IMG/VR virus record: IMGVR_UViG_3300032288_000087
Coordinates: 1 to 47,320 of that record
Length of the DNA stretch: 47,320 nt
Reading direction: 5' to 3' (one strand)
DNA from: a virus
The notes under the pieces were generated by a model. That model saw only the letters and a list, made by a program, of their open reading frames with translations. It was not told the DNA's origin and did no database searches. Shown here piece after piece: positions 8,046 through 16,528 of this stretch; the stretch's first letter is position 1, and the number at the start of each line of letters is the position of its first letter. The position numbers were made by a program, and so were the translations under genes.

Positions 8046-11000
8046 TACGCTAGTCCTTTACGCATACTTTGTCTGATCTGTCGAGATACGGCAGCAGCCA
8101 GTTCACGCTCGTCCATGCCGGGAGACGGGTAGACATTGATAGTCATCCCTCCGCCACCGTTTGACATGTAGTCGATCATTGCCTTGTCGCGCTTGGATAG
8201 ACCGTTGGGGTCGAGCGGCTCGACACGTTCTGGACGACCGGCCTCAGCAATCATCGCCAGAGTTCCTCCCCCGTTCGGGCTGACAATTCCGCCCTTCTCA
8301 AGAAGAGGAATATCGGGAGTATCTAGCGTAATTTTAGGAATGTCAATCGTCTTGCCAAACGGAAGATCAATTGTGTATGGACCCAACTCAAGTTTGAAGT
8401 TATTCCACAGCCTAATGATCGTATTGATTGCTTCCTTAAAAGCGGTAGTGATTCCATCCCACATACCCTTGGCTTTTTCAGCAATCTTGCCGGGAAGTTC
8501 TGTGAACCATGTCCAGACGCCCTCAAAGAATGACTTGGTGTTGTTCCATGCTGTGACAAGGGTATCTTTAAGGAAGTTCCAGACCTTACCGGCAATCCTG
8601 AGAACCTTACCCGGAAGTGCTGTGTACCAGTTCCAGATAGTGACAAAGAAGTTCTTCACTTTCTCCCACGCATCTTTGACGCCGTTTGATAGGAACTCCC
8701 AGAACTTTCCGCCAATGTCCTTGAGTTTTCCACCAATACCTCCCAGCAACTTCTGGTAGATCCCAAGGATTGCCGTAATAAGTTGCGGGATTGCTTCAAT
8801 CAAAGCGCTAATAATCTCAGGAATGGCTATAATCAAGGCTTGAATGATCTGCGGTACTGCCTCAATCAGAGCACCAATAACCCTCGGGATAGCATCAACA
8901 AGAGCCATGATGATTTGAGGAATCGCCTTTACTAGCGCGGTGATAACTTTTGGAATGGCTCTTGCTAGAGCGAAGATTACCTTTGGAATGGCTCGCGCTA
9001 GTGCTTCAATAACGTCTGGAATGGCTAGAGCCAAGGCGTCGATGACAACTGGGAGCGCAACAATAATCGCGTCGATCAGAGCGGGAACAAGTGAGATAAG
9101 AGCGTCAATTAGCACAGGGAGAAGACCAACCAACGTGCTAATCAAAAGCGGAATCTGCGCGAGAAGCCCAGCCAAAATCTGAGGAATGGTCTCAGCGAGG
9201 AAAGTAAAGATCTTAGGTAGCGCCTCGGCTAGAGCACCAATTACCTTGGGGATAAGAGACACAACGGACATGAGCAGTTGTGGCAGAACTGCTGTCAACG
9301 TGTCAATGATCCCAACAAGTGAGTCAGCAAGTTTTTCAATAATTACCGGAATTTGAGCAGCAAGACTTTCTACAATACCGGGAATTTTGTCAATAAATTT
9401 TGTAACCTTGTCGGCAAGTTTGTCTATTTCGTCTCCGCTAAGCATGAAGAGTCCAGTAATGAGTGCGGCAACTCCGCCACCAATTGCCAGACCCTTACCA
9501 ACCTTCTTTAGTGCTCCCCCCGCGCGGCCAGAAGATCGACGAACCTTGTCGAGATCCCTGTCCAATTTTTTGACCTTGGTACTTGCCTGACCCATGTTCG
9601 TGCGGATGTCTTTTGAAGAATCTTTGAGTTTTCTGAACCCTGTGACAGTGCCCTTTACTGCTTTCTGTAGTTTTGTCAGACCATCTTTTTTCTGCTCTTC
9701 TACACGTTGCTGATCTTTTAGTTCATCTTTTGTTTCTTCAGAAGATTTTCTAAGACCCTTAAACGGATCTTTCAAAGTCTTTGCCATGCTGGCAATAGTT
9801 CTTTTAATCCCAAAGATTCCACCAGCAACAATCTTGAAAGCAACCTTTGCCACAGTAAACAAAAACTTGAAGGCACGGTACGCAGCAAAAATTGGTGCCA
9901 CTAATCCGATAAACCACATCGCTAGGGGACTGTTAATAATTTTTGCAGCAATTTCTGCTGCTTTTGCAATAATGTCAATAAATACTTGAAAAGACCCAGA
10001 ATCGGTAAGAGCATTAAAAATAGAAGCAAGACTGTTTGCTAGTTCTCCAAATGTCTCACCAAGCCCCGAGCCGGAAACTTTTTCAAGCGCATCAAAGATA
10101 GATTCGACAGCGCCGCCCGGTTCGCTTACCTTGTCAAAGAAGGACTTAACTCCCTTGTTGTTGCCTAGTTTTAGGAAGCCTTCGGCAAGTTTGGTGACAA
10201 ATCCACCAAGAGCAATAAAATTTTCTGCTGCATCTCTGAAGAATTGACCAAGTTCACCGTTTGATCTTAGTTCTTTTACAAACTCAAGGAATTTGACACT
10301 TGCTCCCTCAAGCGAGTCGAGAATCATCTGCCCGCCGCTACCCGGCCCCGCTGCGGCTTTACCAATCTTGTAAAAGGCTTTAAAAACATTTGAGAAAATT
10401 CTTCCAAGTTGCTGAGCAGTTCTTCCTGCTCTTTTTAGAGTTCTCTCTAAGTCGCCATTTCTCTTGTTAGTTTCTAGTGTGTCTTTCCACCCACCAGTGA
10501 GGGTCTCGATCCACTTGGAAAACTGCTTAGTCAGCGGTCGTGCTGCATCTAGCAGTTGAATCATAATTGTGTAGAGGTTAGAACCAGCCCCGCCAAAGTT
10601 CTTTAAGGCTTTATCGTTTGTTTTCCACACTCGTTCAAGAGCACTTAGATTCTTTGACTCTGTGATAGTTTTTGAGAACTGTACTGCAATGCCCCCAAGA
10701 ACTCCTCCGGTCTCTTTAAACAGAGGAATAAGTCTTGGAAGAAGTTTGTCTATAAGATTCTGAATTGCTATTTGTAGTTTGGGGAACAGATCCTCCCCTG
10801 CTGCTGCTCTAAGATCCTTAAATGTTCCACGAAGACTGATTAGATATTTAACAAATTCTTGGGCCGCAGGAGACAACTTCTCCATAGCCTTAGCGTAAGC
10901 ATTAACCCCTGAGGTGGCTTCATTCTGCGCCGCATTAAGCGCATTAACAGCGTCAATGACCGCTTCTTCTGCTTCGAGAATCTGTCGAGCACTGTCCCGG

Positions 11001-12013
11001 CGGGTTCTTTCGGCCTGAATAATTGCGTCTTCGTAGTCTCGAAAAGCCTGAAGTTCCGCATCCTTGGCGTCACTTACAGCGTTTGATGCGCTAATCAGAT
11101 CATCAGCACCGGCAGACCCGGCAGCAGTAGCCTCTTCTTGCTGCTGCTTCAGATCATTGTTGCGATCAGCAGCACGGCGGTAATTGAGGTCGGCTTCTTT
11201 GAATGCAAGTTCTGCATCTTGGCGAGCGGCTGAATCAACTGGCAGATCAGCAACAGCCTGCAACTGAGTACGAGCCTCTTCAAGTTTTCCAGCCGCACGT
11301 TCTTGAGCAAGTGCTGCATCTTCTACGTCAAACCCAAGTTGCTGTGTTTGTTCAGCAGCATCTTTTTGTGCATCTGCAAGGTCGTCTACGGCTCTGGCAG
11401 TGGAAATAATAGAGTCTTGATAACGCTCCCACGCATTAGTGACATTGTCAGTGGCGTTTTCTTCCGCTTCGCCAGCCTGCTCAATGACCCGAGCAAGATT
11501 CCTTCGAGCCTGTTCAATTCGATTATATAAAGATGAAAGATCACGGGCTGATGAAGCAGCGGCATCTTGCGCGTTTAGACCCGCTTTTAGTGCGGCACCT
11601 ACACCGGAAAACGCAACCTTTGCAACAATTGCTCCCTGTATAAGTGCCGACAGAGAACCACCCAAGGCAAGAGCAGCCGGAGCCGCTGATGCCAGTTGTG
11701 CGCCTAATGCAAATAGACCACTGACCAGAGAGGAAATTGCGGCTACGGCCCCAGCAATTGCCGGGGTCAGGAAGTAACTGGCAGTCATAATCCTGCCAAA
11801 GGCTTTGGATGCCGCTATAGCCTCGTTCTCAAACTTCTTGCTGAACAGGCCATTTTTAGAGTTACGGTCAAAGCCCTTGCGAAAACTGTCGCTTACTTTT
11901 CCGCCTGCGTCTTGAGCAATTTGGTCCGTGCCGTCAAACCCATTACGAATGTCGTCTTTGACTCGGGTCGTAATAGCGCGGACAACAATATGCGCTTCGC
12001 CAACAAGTGCCAC
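8045..12013 (-). CDS. Tape measure protein
   Basis: 1322 residues; sets tail length and is expected inside the tail tube. GTG start at 12013 behind GGAGGTGG. Residues about 60-125 are hydrophobic and Ala/Gly-rich. Residues about 150-380 are long charged helices (heptad-like, Glu/Ala/Asp/Gln-rich). Residues about 877-1085 hold 19 tandem 11-residue hydrophobic units (IPKVITALVKA type). Residues about 1100-1200 have Trp/Phe-rich repeats (VWNFLKDTLVTAWNNTKSFF) spaced about 44 residues apart. The C-terminal GGIVSPNGGG, then IAEAGRPERVEPLDP, is a signature seen at the end of many tape measures. It is followed by the distal tail gene with a 1-nt overlap and preceded by the chaperone pair, the standard order. 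No lytic peptidase or transglycosylase motif is visible. Confidence 0.96.
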   Translation of the reverse strand: MALVGEAHIVVRAITTRVKDDIRNGFDGTDQIAQDAGGKVSDSFRKGFDRNSKNGLFSKKFENEAIAASKAFGRIMTASYFLTPAIAGAVAAISSLVSGLFALGAQLASAAPAALALGGSLSALIQGAIVAKVAFSGVGAALKAGLNAQDAAASSARDLSSLYNRIEQARRNLARVIEQAGEAEENATDNVTNAWERYQDSIISTARAVDDLADAQKDAAEQTQQLGFDVEDAALAQERAAGKLEEARTQLQAVADLPVDSAARQDAELAFKEADLNYRRAADRNNDLKQQQEEATAAGSAGADDLISASNAVSDAKDAELQAFRDYEDAIIQAERTRRDSARQILEAEEAVIDAVNALNAAQNEATSGVNAYAKAMEKLSPAAQEFVKYLISLRGTFKDLRAAAGEDLFPKLQIAIQNLIDKLLPRLIPLFKETGGVLGGIAVQFSKTITESKNLSALERVWKTNDKALKNFGGAGSNLYTIMIQLLDAARPLTKQFSKWIETLTGGWKDTLETNKRNGDLERTLKRAGRTAQQLGRIFSNVFKAFYKIGKAAAGPGSGGQMILDSLEGASVKFLEFVKELRSNGELGQFFRDAAENFIALGGFVTKLAEGFLKLGNNKGVKSFFDKVSEPGGAVESIFDALEKVSGSGLGETFGELANSLASIFNALTDSGSFQVFIDIIAKAAEIAAKIINSPLAMWFIGLVAPIFAAYRAFKFLFTVAKVAFKIVAGGIFGIKRTIASMAKTLKDPFKGLRKSSEETKDELKDQQRVEEQKKDGLTKLQKAVKGTVTGFRKLKDSSKDIRTNMGQASTKVKKLDRDLDKVRRSSGRAGGALKKVGKGLAIGGGVAALITGLFMLSGDEIDKLADKVTKFIDKIPGIVESLAAQIPVIIEKLADSLVGIIDTLTAVLPQLLMSVVSLIPKVIGALAEALPKIFTFLAETIPQILAGLLAQIPLLISTLVGLLPVLIDALISLVPALIDAIIVALPVVIDALALAIPDVIEALARAIPKVIFALARAIPKVITALVKAIPQIIMALVDAIPRVIGALIEAVPQIIQALIIAIPEIISALIEAIPQLITAILGIYQKLLGGIGGKLKDIGGKFWEFLSNGVKDAWEKVKNFFVTIWNWYTALPGKVLRIAGKVWNFLKDTLVTAWNNTKSFFEGVWTWFTELPGKIAEKAKGMWDGITTAFKEAINTIIRLWNNFKLELGPYTIDLPFGKTIDIPKITLDTPDIPLLEKGGIVSPNGGGTLAMIAEAGRPERVEPLDPNGLSKRDKAMIDYMSNGGGGMTINVYPSPGMDERELAAAVSRQIRQSMRKGLA
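8758..9385 (-). repeat. 19 tandem 11-residue (33-nt) units in the tape measure
   Basis: An uninterrupted run of hydrophobic hendecads, each starting with (I/L/V)P and ending about A-L-(A/I/V). Central copies are nearly identical, e.g. IPKVIFALARA and IPKVITALVKA. The period is exactly 33 nt, so copy number can change without loss of frame. Some other phage tape measures carry 11-residue repeats. Confidence 0.92.
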
Positions 12014-12038
12014 GCGCCACCACCTCCAACACTATATT

Positions 12039-12545
12039 CTAGTTCATTGGCGAGTCGAGGATTTTTCCAAATGGGTTAATTGCATCTGGATTGAAGTCAG
12101 TCGGAGGGACGTAGCCCTTAACCTTTTTCCTTGTCGGCTCGGTTTTTGTGCTGCTTTCGCTACTTCTTCCTTGGCTTGGATCGAACGGAATTGGTCCGCC
12201 ATCCGGGTTATTGACAAACCCTTCGTCCGTGTAGATGTCGAACGCCGACGTAGAGTTATTCGACTGACGAGAGATCTTTCCGTATTTGTGAGATCTATCG
12301 TATAGAGTTTCATAAACCAGCACTCTGGTCTTGGTCCGAGACTCGGCCTGTTCGGCAGAGACCAGATTCAAATCGTCTTCCAGCATGTAGTGGATGACAT
12401 CCAGCATTTCCTGAGCCTCCATGCTTTGAAGCCTCAGACCACTCATCAGCGCCCGACCATTGGCATACGGCCAGACATCAAGAACCCATTCTAGGAGCGC
12501 ACGGGCTCCTTCGTAGGGCGCTCTGTGTACTGCTCCACCATCCAA
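12039..12545 (-). CDS. Tail assembly chaperone, second (T-like) part
   Basis: 168 codons in the -1 frame relative to the gene just upstream, overlapping its last 55 nt and ending 25 nt before the tape measure. This is the usual place for the longer tail assembly chaperone, made by programmed frameshifting from the shorter one. Residues 1-60 hold a helical segment (GARALLEWVLDVWPYANGRALMSGL, in shorter parts recognisable as helices). The remainder is polar and low in complexity, with Ser/Lys/Pro stretches. The upstream frame is closed by TGA four codons before the TTG at 12545, so any frameshift must occur between there and 12491. Alternatively TTG is a true start, since GGTGAG lies eight bases before it. 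No obvious sequence family is recognised; the assignment rests on position and frame. Confidence 0.72.
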   Translation of the reverse strand: MDGGAVHRAPYEGARALLEWVLDVWPYANGRALMSGLRLQSMEAQEMLDVIHYMLEDDLNLVSAEQAESRTKTRVLVYETLYDRSHKYGKISRQSNNSTSAFDIYTDEGFVNNPDGGPIPFDPSQGRSSESSTKTEPTRKKVKGYVPPTDFNPDAINPFGKILDSPMN

Positions 12546-12557
12546 GCCGTGATCTCA
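12491..12557 (-). other. Chaperone overlap: candidate -1 frameshift or TTG re-start
   Basis: The overlap has no canonical X-XXY-YYZ slippery heptamer. The best slip is at CGC-CCT-ACG, where a proline tRNA on CCT could re-pair with CCC; GGTGGAG lies about 15 nt before it and could act as an internal Shine-Dalgarno stimulator. The competing reading is independent initiation at TTG 12543-12545, with GGTGAG eight bases upstream. Confidence 0.45.
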
Positions 12558-12826
12558 CCGAGAGTTTCAACGGTGACAATCCGATCTGGGTCTTCGATCA
12601 AAGCCTCAAAACGCTCGTAACTTTCTGGCAGAAGCGTCTTATGGAAGAACTCTGTAATAATGTTGAGGATTTTGGAAGTGTCGTCGGACTCAGCATCCGC
12701 GACCATTGTCAGAAGAGTCTTTCCTTGGATTGTCGGTCGGCATTCGAAAGTCTCTCCATGAAGACTGAACGACAGCGGATCGTCCGCTACTTCACCACCG
12801 GCACCGAAGTCCTTAAAACGAGTCAT
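12491..12826 (-). CDS. Tail assembly chaperone, first (G-like) part
   Basis: 111 residues, ATG at 12826 behind AGGAAAAACA. Two gene slots upstream of the tape measure, its length and its -1-frame partner all fit the short tail assembly chaperone. The N-terminus DPLSFSLHGETFECRP followed by LLTMVADAESDDTSKILNII and FFHKTLLPESYERFEALI is the pattern of actinophage chaperones: a short beta segment, then helices ending in a D(P/R)-rich loop and 'V..ETLGEITAWMVEQYTERPT'. It binds the tape measure during tail assembly and is not expected in the mature virion. Confidence 0.85.
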   Translation of the reverse strand: MTRFKDFGAGGEVADDPLSFSLHGETFECRPTIQGKTLLTMVADAESDDTSKILNIITEFFHKTLLPESYERFEALIEDPDRIVTVETLGEITAWMVEQYTERPTKEPVRS

Positions 12827-12876
12827 TGTTTTTCCTGTCTTTGTGAGGCGTCATGGGACTTATCTAGTGTATCAAA

Positions 12877-13269
12877 TTACAAACCACCAACTACGGTTCT
12901 CATAGGAGTAGTTAGATACCTATTAGGCTTGTGGCCCGGATGATTAACCTTGTTGGCAAAAATGACCTGACCACGAGAAACAAAGCGAAGAATTTTTGCT
13001 GTCTTTGGCACAATAATGTGGGGTCTCGCTCCTTCATGGTGGACAAGAGCGTGGTTCAACTCTGATCCAATCCAGAGATACTGCCCGCGAGGATCGCGGA
13101 AATGCCTCATGTGAATTGATTTACGAAGTTCTCCAGTTTTGATCCCAACCTGAGCCTTAGCAAGCCGGACAATTAAACTTCCTTTTCTTGACAAGAAGCG
13201 TCCGGTTGTTCCAGATGGATTCTTTAGGAGCCACTCCATCTCCGGTTCATAAAACTTTACATATGCCAT
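12877..13269 (-). CDS. HK97 gp10-like neck / tail-completion protein
   Basis: 130 residues; ATG overlaps the stop of the preceding gene by 1 nt (TAATG). The segment VHHEGARPHIIVPKTAKILRF, continuing as SRGQVIFANKVNHPGHKPNRYL, is the hallmark of the HK97 gp10-like proteins of actinophages, which act at the head-tail junction. An early FLSRKGSLIVRLAKAQVGIKTGELRKSI helix-strand also matches: these proteins start with a helix, then 'TG.Lr.SI'. Its neighbour upstream would be the tail terminator and the one downstream the chaperone pair. Size and motifs are normal for the family. Confidence 0.85.
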   Translation of the reverse strand: MAYVKFYEPEMEWLLKNPSGTTGRFLSRKGSLIVRLAKAQVGIKTGELRKSIHMRHFRDPRGQYLWIGSELNHALVHHEGARPHIIVPKTAKILRFVSRGQVIFANKVNHPGHKPNRYLTTPMRTVVGGL

Positions 13270-13769
13270 TACGGCACCGCCGAAGTCATGGTGAGAACAA
13301 CGGTCTGGAAGCCGCCCTCCGGTGGGGGAGTCTCAAGGGTGGCAATAACTCCAAGGCCAAACCCTGTCTGCTCCCAAGTATCAAACTGCCGAACTGCTTC
13401 CATTAGAATCCACGCATCGTATGCGGCAGGAGTCATGCCCTCTTCGATTTTGGCTGGAAGAGGAGCCTTTCCACTCGGACCAACTACTGGGATGCAGCGA
13501 GACACTGAGATGGTGATAGTCGCGCTTCGTGGGTCTGAGCATCTCCTAGGTTCACTGGCTTCATCACCGGGAGATCCGATGTACATCTGAAGAAAGCAGA
13601 CGACAAGTTGCTCACAGTCAACAACGGTCTGTCCAAGCGTCCAGTACTGGCGATCTGGAAGCGGCATGCTGTATGAGGCATACGTTGCTACCACCTTGTC
13701 CAGAACTTCCTGAAGGTGGTCGGCAAGATGTGTTGCCTCTGGATCTACGCCTGTCAAATCTAAAGCCAT
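13269..13769 (-). CDS. Probable tail terminator
   Basis: 166 residues between the head-tail adaptor and the gp10-like protein. Residues 15-30 form a helix (LADHLQEVLDKVVATY), followed by DRQYWTLGQTVVDCEQLVV, a central strand set with ATITISVSRCIPVV, a helix (YDAWILMEAVRQFDTW), and a closing strand (GGFQTVVLTMTSAVP). This helix-beta-helix-beta plan, with one strand reading as 'a.i.v.v.RC.P', is what I associate with actinophage tail terminator / minor capsid-tail proteins. Start ATG at 13769, seven nt after the upstream stop. Role is inferred mainly from order; it could be a stopper instead. Confidence 0.6.
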   Translation of the reverse strand: MALDLTGVDPEATHLADHLQEVLDKVVATYASYSMPLPDRQYWTLGQTVVDCEQLVVCFLQMYIGSPGDEASEPRRCSDPRSATITISVSRCIPVVGPSGKAPLPAKIEEGMTPAAYDAWILMEAVRQFDTWEQTGFGLGVIATLETPPPEGGFQTVVLTMTSAVP

Positions 13770-13776
13770 CGCTACC

Positions 13777-15150
13777 TCACGGAGAATAAATAGGTGTCAC
13801 TTGCTCGGCCAACTTGATTGAAGCATTGCCTTGATAAAGTTCAACAATCTCGTCAACCGTGGGGTTACCCGGCTCTGGCCGAGTTGCGTATAGCGTGAAG
13901 GTTCCGGGGTCTCGAAGGCCAAGAACATTCAGCGTCTCCTGATATGCGGCCTCAATAATGACCGAGTCATCTCGAACTGCTGTGCCAACGGGACTTACGG
14001 CAGCACTGGTGACATTCGTTGCCGTCTTGGCGTATCGGAATGTAGTAGTTGTTGGTGTGGCCGTAATGGTGTAGGTACCGTTGAATGTGGAGTCAACTCC
14101 AGTAATCGTCACTCGATCACCGATCTCAAGCCCGTGAGCCGTTGTGGTGGTGAGAGTGGCGACGTTATCGGTGAGAGCCTTGTTTGACACACTCTTGACA
14201 AGACTCTCGAAATCGCTAACATCTGGAGTTGCAGCCAGTGTGGCACTCTTGCTGTCGTCCCAGTTGGAGATGACTACATAGTATGTCCAGTCGTTGCTCT
14301 CGAAGATATTGTCAGCATCGACTACCGAGAATGGTACGTTTGTTGTGCCACCAGTAGAACGAACTTCAAGATCGTAGATCGTAACTGGAAGCAACTTTTC
14401 CCTTGAGTTGTTCCTGCGCCCACGGGCCATATCGGGAGAGAACACCTTGGCTCGGGCCTTGGCACGGTCTGGGTTGGCTGACTTCAGGAACAGGTCAATG
14501 GCGTAGATGCCAGTTCGGCCCTCTTCGATGAAGTCCTGTGAGTCGAGGATCGTGTATGAAACACCCTGCCGGTTGACGCTGGTGACGCGCTGGGGGAGGG
14601 CGCACTCTGGGTCACCTTCGTACATCTTTACTAACTCAATAGCAAGAAGTCTTGCTGCGGCCTTTCCTGCATAGGGAACAGGAGTTCCGTAAGTGTAGGT
14701 CACTTCAACATTGCATGTAGACCAAGTGGCTGTCGTGGTGGTCTGGATGCTGGAGTGATCGACAAGGTAGTACTGGGTCGGCGGAACAACCGTACCGTTC
14801 TGGGTCCGTAGAGTGTGGACTTTGATTACCCGACGACCACGAAGGCGGATACGGGTGCGGGTTGAGTTCTCGTTGTAAAAGAATCCATCAACTGCGTCAA
14901 GATCAGTGCCGTTAGCGAAGTTGATTACTTCGCCGTTGACAAGTGATGGCAGGTAGTTGAATCGTCGGTCAGCAGCATTGCGGTAGCCACGGATCGGGCA
15001 GACATACTTCTCGGTGACTGTGGTGGTGCCAGAGAACTTTCGGCCAGACATCGCCCAGAGCATGTACGACGCTGTCTTGACAGCATCGTACGCATACTCG
15101 GACGACGAATAGGTGCCGAGTTCTTCGACCTCAACCCACAGGTTGCTCAT
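13777..15150 (-). CDS. Head-tail adaptor with C-terminal extension
   Basis: 457 residues; a normal adaptor ends near 240-250. ATG at 15150 with GAGG upstream. Residues 1-245 are adaptor-like: an N-terminal helical segment (YAYDAVKTASYMLWAMSGRKFSG), a basic strand set (RIRLRGRRVIKVHTL), a helix (AARLLAIELVKMYEGDPECALP) and the closing GRTGIYAIDLFL followed by NPDRAKARAKVFSPD, a conserved end in actinophage adaptors. Residues about 250-457 are extra: a beta domain (YDLEVRSTGGTTNVPFS), one FCCH-like module at about 318-393 (TTAHGLEIGDRVTITGVDS), and a final strand region. The adaptor docks on the portal from below; the extension may project outward at the neck. Good confidence in the adaptor, none in the extension's job. 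Confidence 0.82.
   Translation of the reverse strand: MSNLWVEVEELGTYSSSEYAYDAVKTASYMLWAMSGRKFSGTTTVTEKYVCPIRGYRNAADRRFNYLPSLVNGEVINFANGTDLDAVDGFFYNENSTRTRIRLRGRRVIKVHTLRTQNGTVVPPTQYYLVDHSSIQTTTTATWSTCNVEVTYTYGTPVPYAGKAAARLLAIELVKMYEGDPECALPQRVTSVNRQGVSYTILDSQDFIEEGRTGIYAIDLFLKSANPDRAKARAKVFSPDMARGRRNNSREKLLPVTIYDLEVRSTGGTTNVPFSVVDADNIFESNDWTYYVVISNWDDSKSATLAATPDVSDFESLVKSVSNKALTDNVATLTTTTAHGLEIGDRVTITGVDSTFNGTYTITATPTTTTFRYAKTATNVTSAAVSPVGTAVRDDSVIIEAAYQETLNVLGLRDPGTFTLYATRPEPGNPTVDEIVELYQGNASIKLAEQVTPIYSP
13970..14195 (-). repeat. Single FCCH-like module in the adaptor extension
   Basis: One copy, close in sequence to the two in the major tail protein (shared ITGVDSTFNGTYTI and TTTTFRYAKTATNVTSAAVS), unlike the diverged copies in the hub. 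This suggests recent spread among the neck and tube genes. Confidence 0.8.
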
Positions 15151-15174
15151 GTCCTACCTCACTCGTGAACTGGA

Positions 15175-15219
15175 ACGGGCGACGTGCGACGTGTTGATGC
15201 ACACGCGCACGTCGCCCGT
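15175..15219 (-). terminator. Strong hairpin between major tail and adaptor genes
   Basis: A perfect 14-bp stem (15175-15188 with 15206-15219), extended after a one-base bulge by five more pairs (15190-15194 with 15201-15205) around a six-base loop. It is GC-rich and lies 14 nt past the major tail stop. On the transcribed strand it is not followed by a T-run, so it is either a weak intrinsic terminator that thins downstream transcription or an mRNA-stabilising 3' structure for the abundant major tail message. Confidence 0.7.
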
Positions 15220-15233
15220 AACAGGGTTGTGTC

Positions 15234-16481
15234 TTAGCCTGCGGTTGAGCCGACGATGTTGTCGAACGGCAGATCCCCGTTGTAGGAGATGTTGCCGGGG
15301 ACGTTGAAGGCATCCTGCACAATTGCCGTAGCGGTGGAGACGGCAGTCGAAGAGACTGCATCGGCCACGCGAGTATATGTAAAGGTAGTTGTTGAAGGAA
15401 CAGACGCCACGAGGTACGTTCCGTCGAATGGAGATCCGACACCAGTGACGAAGATCTGCTGACCAACAACGAACCCGTGCGCTGCCTGCGTGGTGAGAGT
15501 TGCAACATTCGAGGCAAGCACCTTGTTGGTCACAGTTGCAAGGTTTGTTCCGCTATCAAGAGACGAGACGACGGAGTAGCCGGGACCGCGAGTTGCTGTT
15601 CCACCAGTAACCGCTGTGGAACTTACAGAAGTTGCAACTTTGGTATACGAGAACGTAGTTGCCGAGGTAACAGCGCTGATTACATATGTACCATTGAAAG
15701 TACTGTCAACACCCGAGATGGTAACAGTCTGCCCAGCCGAGAATCCGTGATTTGTTGATGCAGTCAGAGTTGCAACATCAGAGGAAAGCACCTTGTTGGT
15801 GACAGACGCAACGCTAACCGGATACCACTGGTAGAAGCCCTTGAGGCCGGTCGGTGCCCATGTGGTACGAGCGTAGGAGTACGGACGCTCGGTTGCCATC
15901 GGCCACTCCCAACGACCATCTGGACCCATAGCGAATGTCTGGTTGCCAAGACCGTAGCCCTCGAAGGTGCTCGCGAGCATGCCATTCTCAATGACACGGT
16001 CGCCGGACTGGCGCAGACGAACGTACGGGAAGACCCAGTAGAAGTACGGGAGGGTAGCGGCACGCTTGCCGTCCTTGACGGCGAACGACCAAACCTCGAT
16101 GGCAACGCCATTTCCTGCGGGGTCATCGCCAACGCCGGGTGCGGCCCAACCGACGCTGGTTTCTGTGCCACTGACTGTCTTGCGGAGAAGAAGACCGCCA
16201 GACATCAGGCTTGTAAGTTCGGGGTCAGGCTCACAGATGGCAACTTCCATCGTGATGCGCTTAAGAGTGTCGGGAGCCTTGTACGAAACGCAGATGACGC
16301 CGTTGGCCGACTTCTCTACGATCTCATCGCCTTCTTCGTACTCTGGCGTGAATGAAACGCGCATGAACGCCGAGGTTGTGTAACTGTCACCGACTCCGGT
16401 GAGCAGGTTACCAGCGGCGTCGAGTCGCGTGACCCGGATCGCCACACCTTGGACGCTGGCCGCGTAGTCCTGTGTAGCCAT
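15234..16481 (-). CDS. Major tail (tube) protein
   Basis: 415 residues; ATG at 16481 behind AAGGAGA. Residues about 35-75 (YEEGDEIVEKSANGVICVSYK, then PDTLKRITMEVAICEPDPEL) and the later FEGYGLGNQTFAMGPDGRWEW are typical of actinophage major tail proteins, which polymerise into the tail tube. Family members are usually shorter. Here residues about 225-385 carry two FCCH-like modules in tandem before a short C-terminal tail (FNVPGNISYNGDLPFDN). In other phages the C-terminal end of the tube protein often carries Ig-like surface domains, so these modules probably decorate the outside of the tube. A strong hairpin follows the stop. The neighbours are the capsid-associated protein upstream and the adaptor downstream, an order somewhat different from the usual adaptor-before-tube arrangement. 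Confidence 0.88.
   Translation of the reverse strand: MATQDYAASVQGVAIRVTRLDAAGNLLTGVGDSYTTSAFMRVSFTPEYEEGDEIVEKSANGVICVSYKAPDTLKRITMEVAICEPDPELTSLMSGGLLLRKTVSGTETSVGWAAPGVGDDPAGNGVAIEVWSFAVKDGKRAATLPYFYWVFPYVRLRQSGDRVIENGMLASTFEGYGLGNQTFAMGPDGRWEWPMATERPYSYARTTWAPTGLKGFYQWYPVSVASVTNKVLSSDVATLTASTNHGFSAGQTVTISGVDSTFNGTYVISAVTSATTFSYTKVATSVSSTAVTGGTATRGPGYSVVSSLDSGTNLATVTNKVLASNVATLTTQAAHGFVVGQQIFVTGVGSPFDGTYLVASVPSTTTFTYTRVADAVSSTAVSTATAIVQDAFNVPGNISYNGDLPFDNIVGSTAG
15325..15809 (-). repeat. Two FCCH-like modules in the major tail protein
   Basis: Copies at about 15590-15809 and 15325-15545. They share the lead-in VTNKVL, the HGF-x2-GQ turn, the (F/D)GTY loop and the end S-x-TTF-x-YT, and are followed by the same VSSTAV element. 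The nucleotide sequence is also visibly similar, so the duplication is recent. Confidence 0.85.
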
Positions 16482-16528
16482 TCCTTCTCCTTAAGAAGAT
16501 TCTTGCAGTGGTTCCTATTCTACAAGGA

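Noticed and set aside
8184-8759. Plus-strand protein of 191 residues opposite the tape measure end
   Set aside because: Low-complexity antisense frame; the minus frame has clear tape-measure motifs.
12044-12313. 89-residue frame inside the second chaperone
   Set aside because: No ribosome site, Arg/Thr/Ser-rich shadow of the 168-codon frame.
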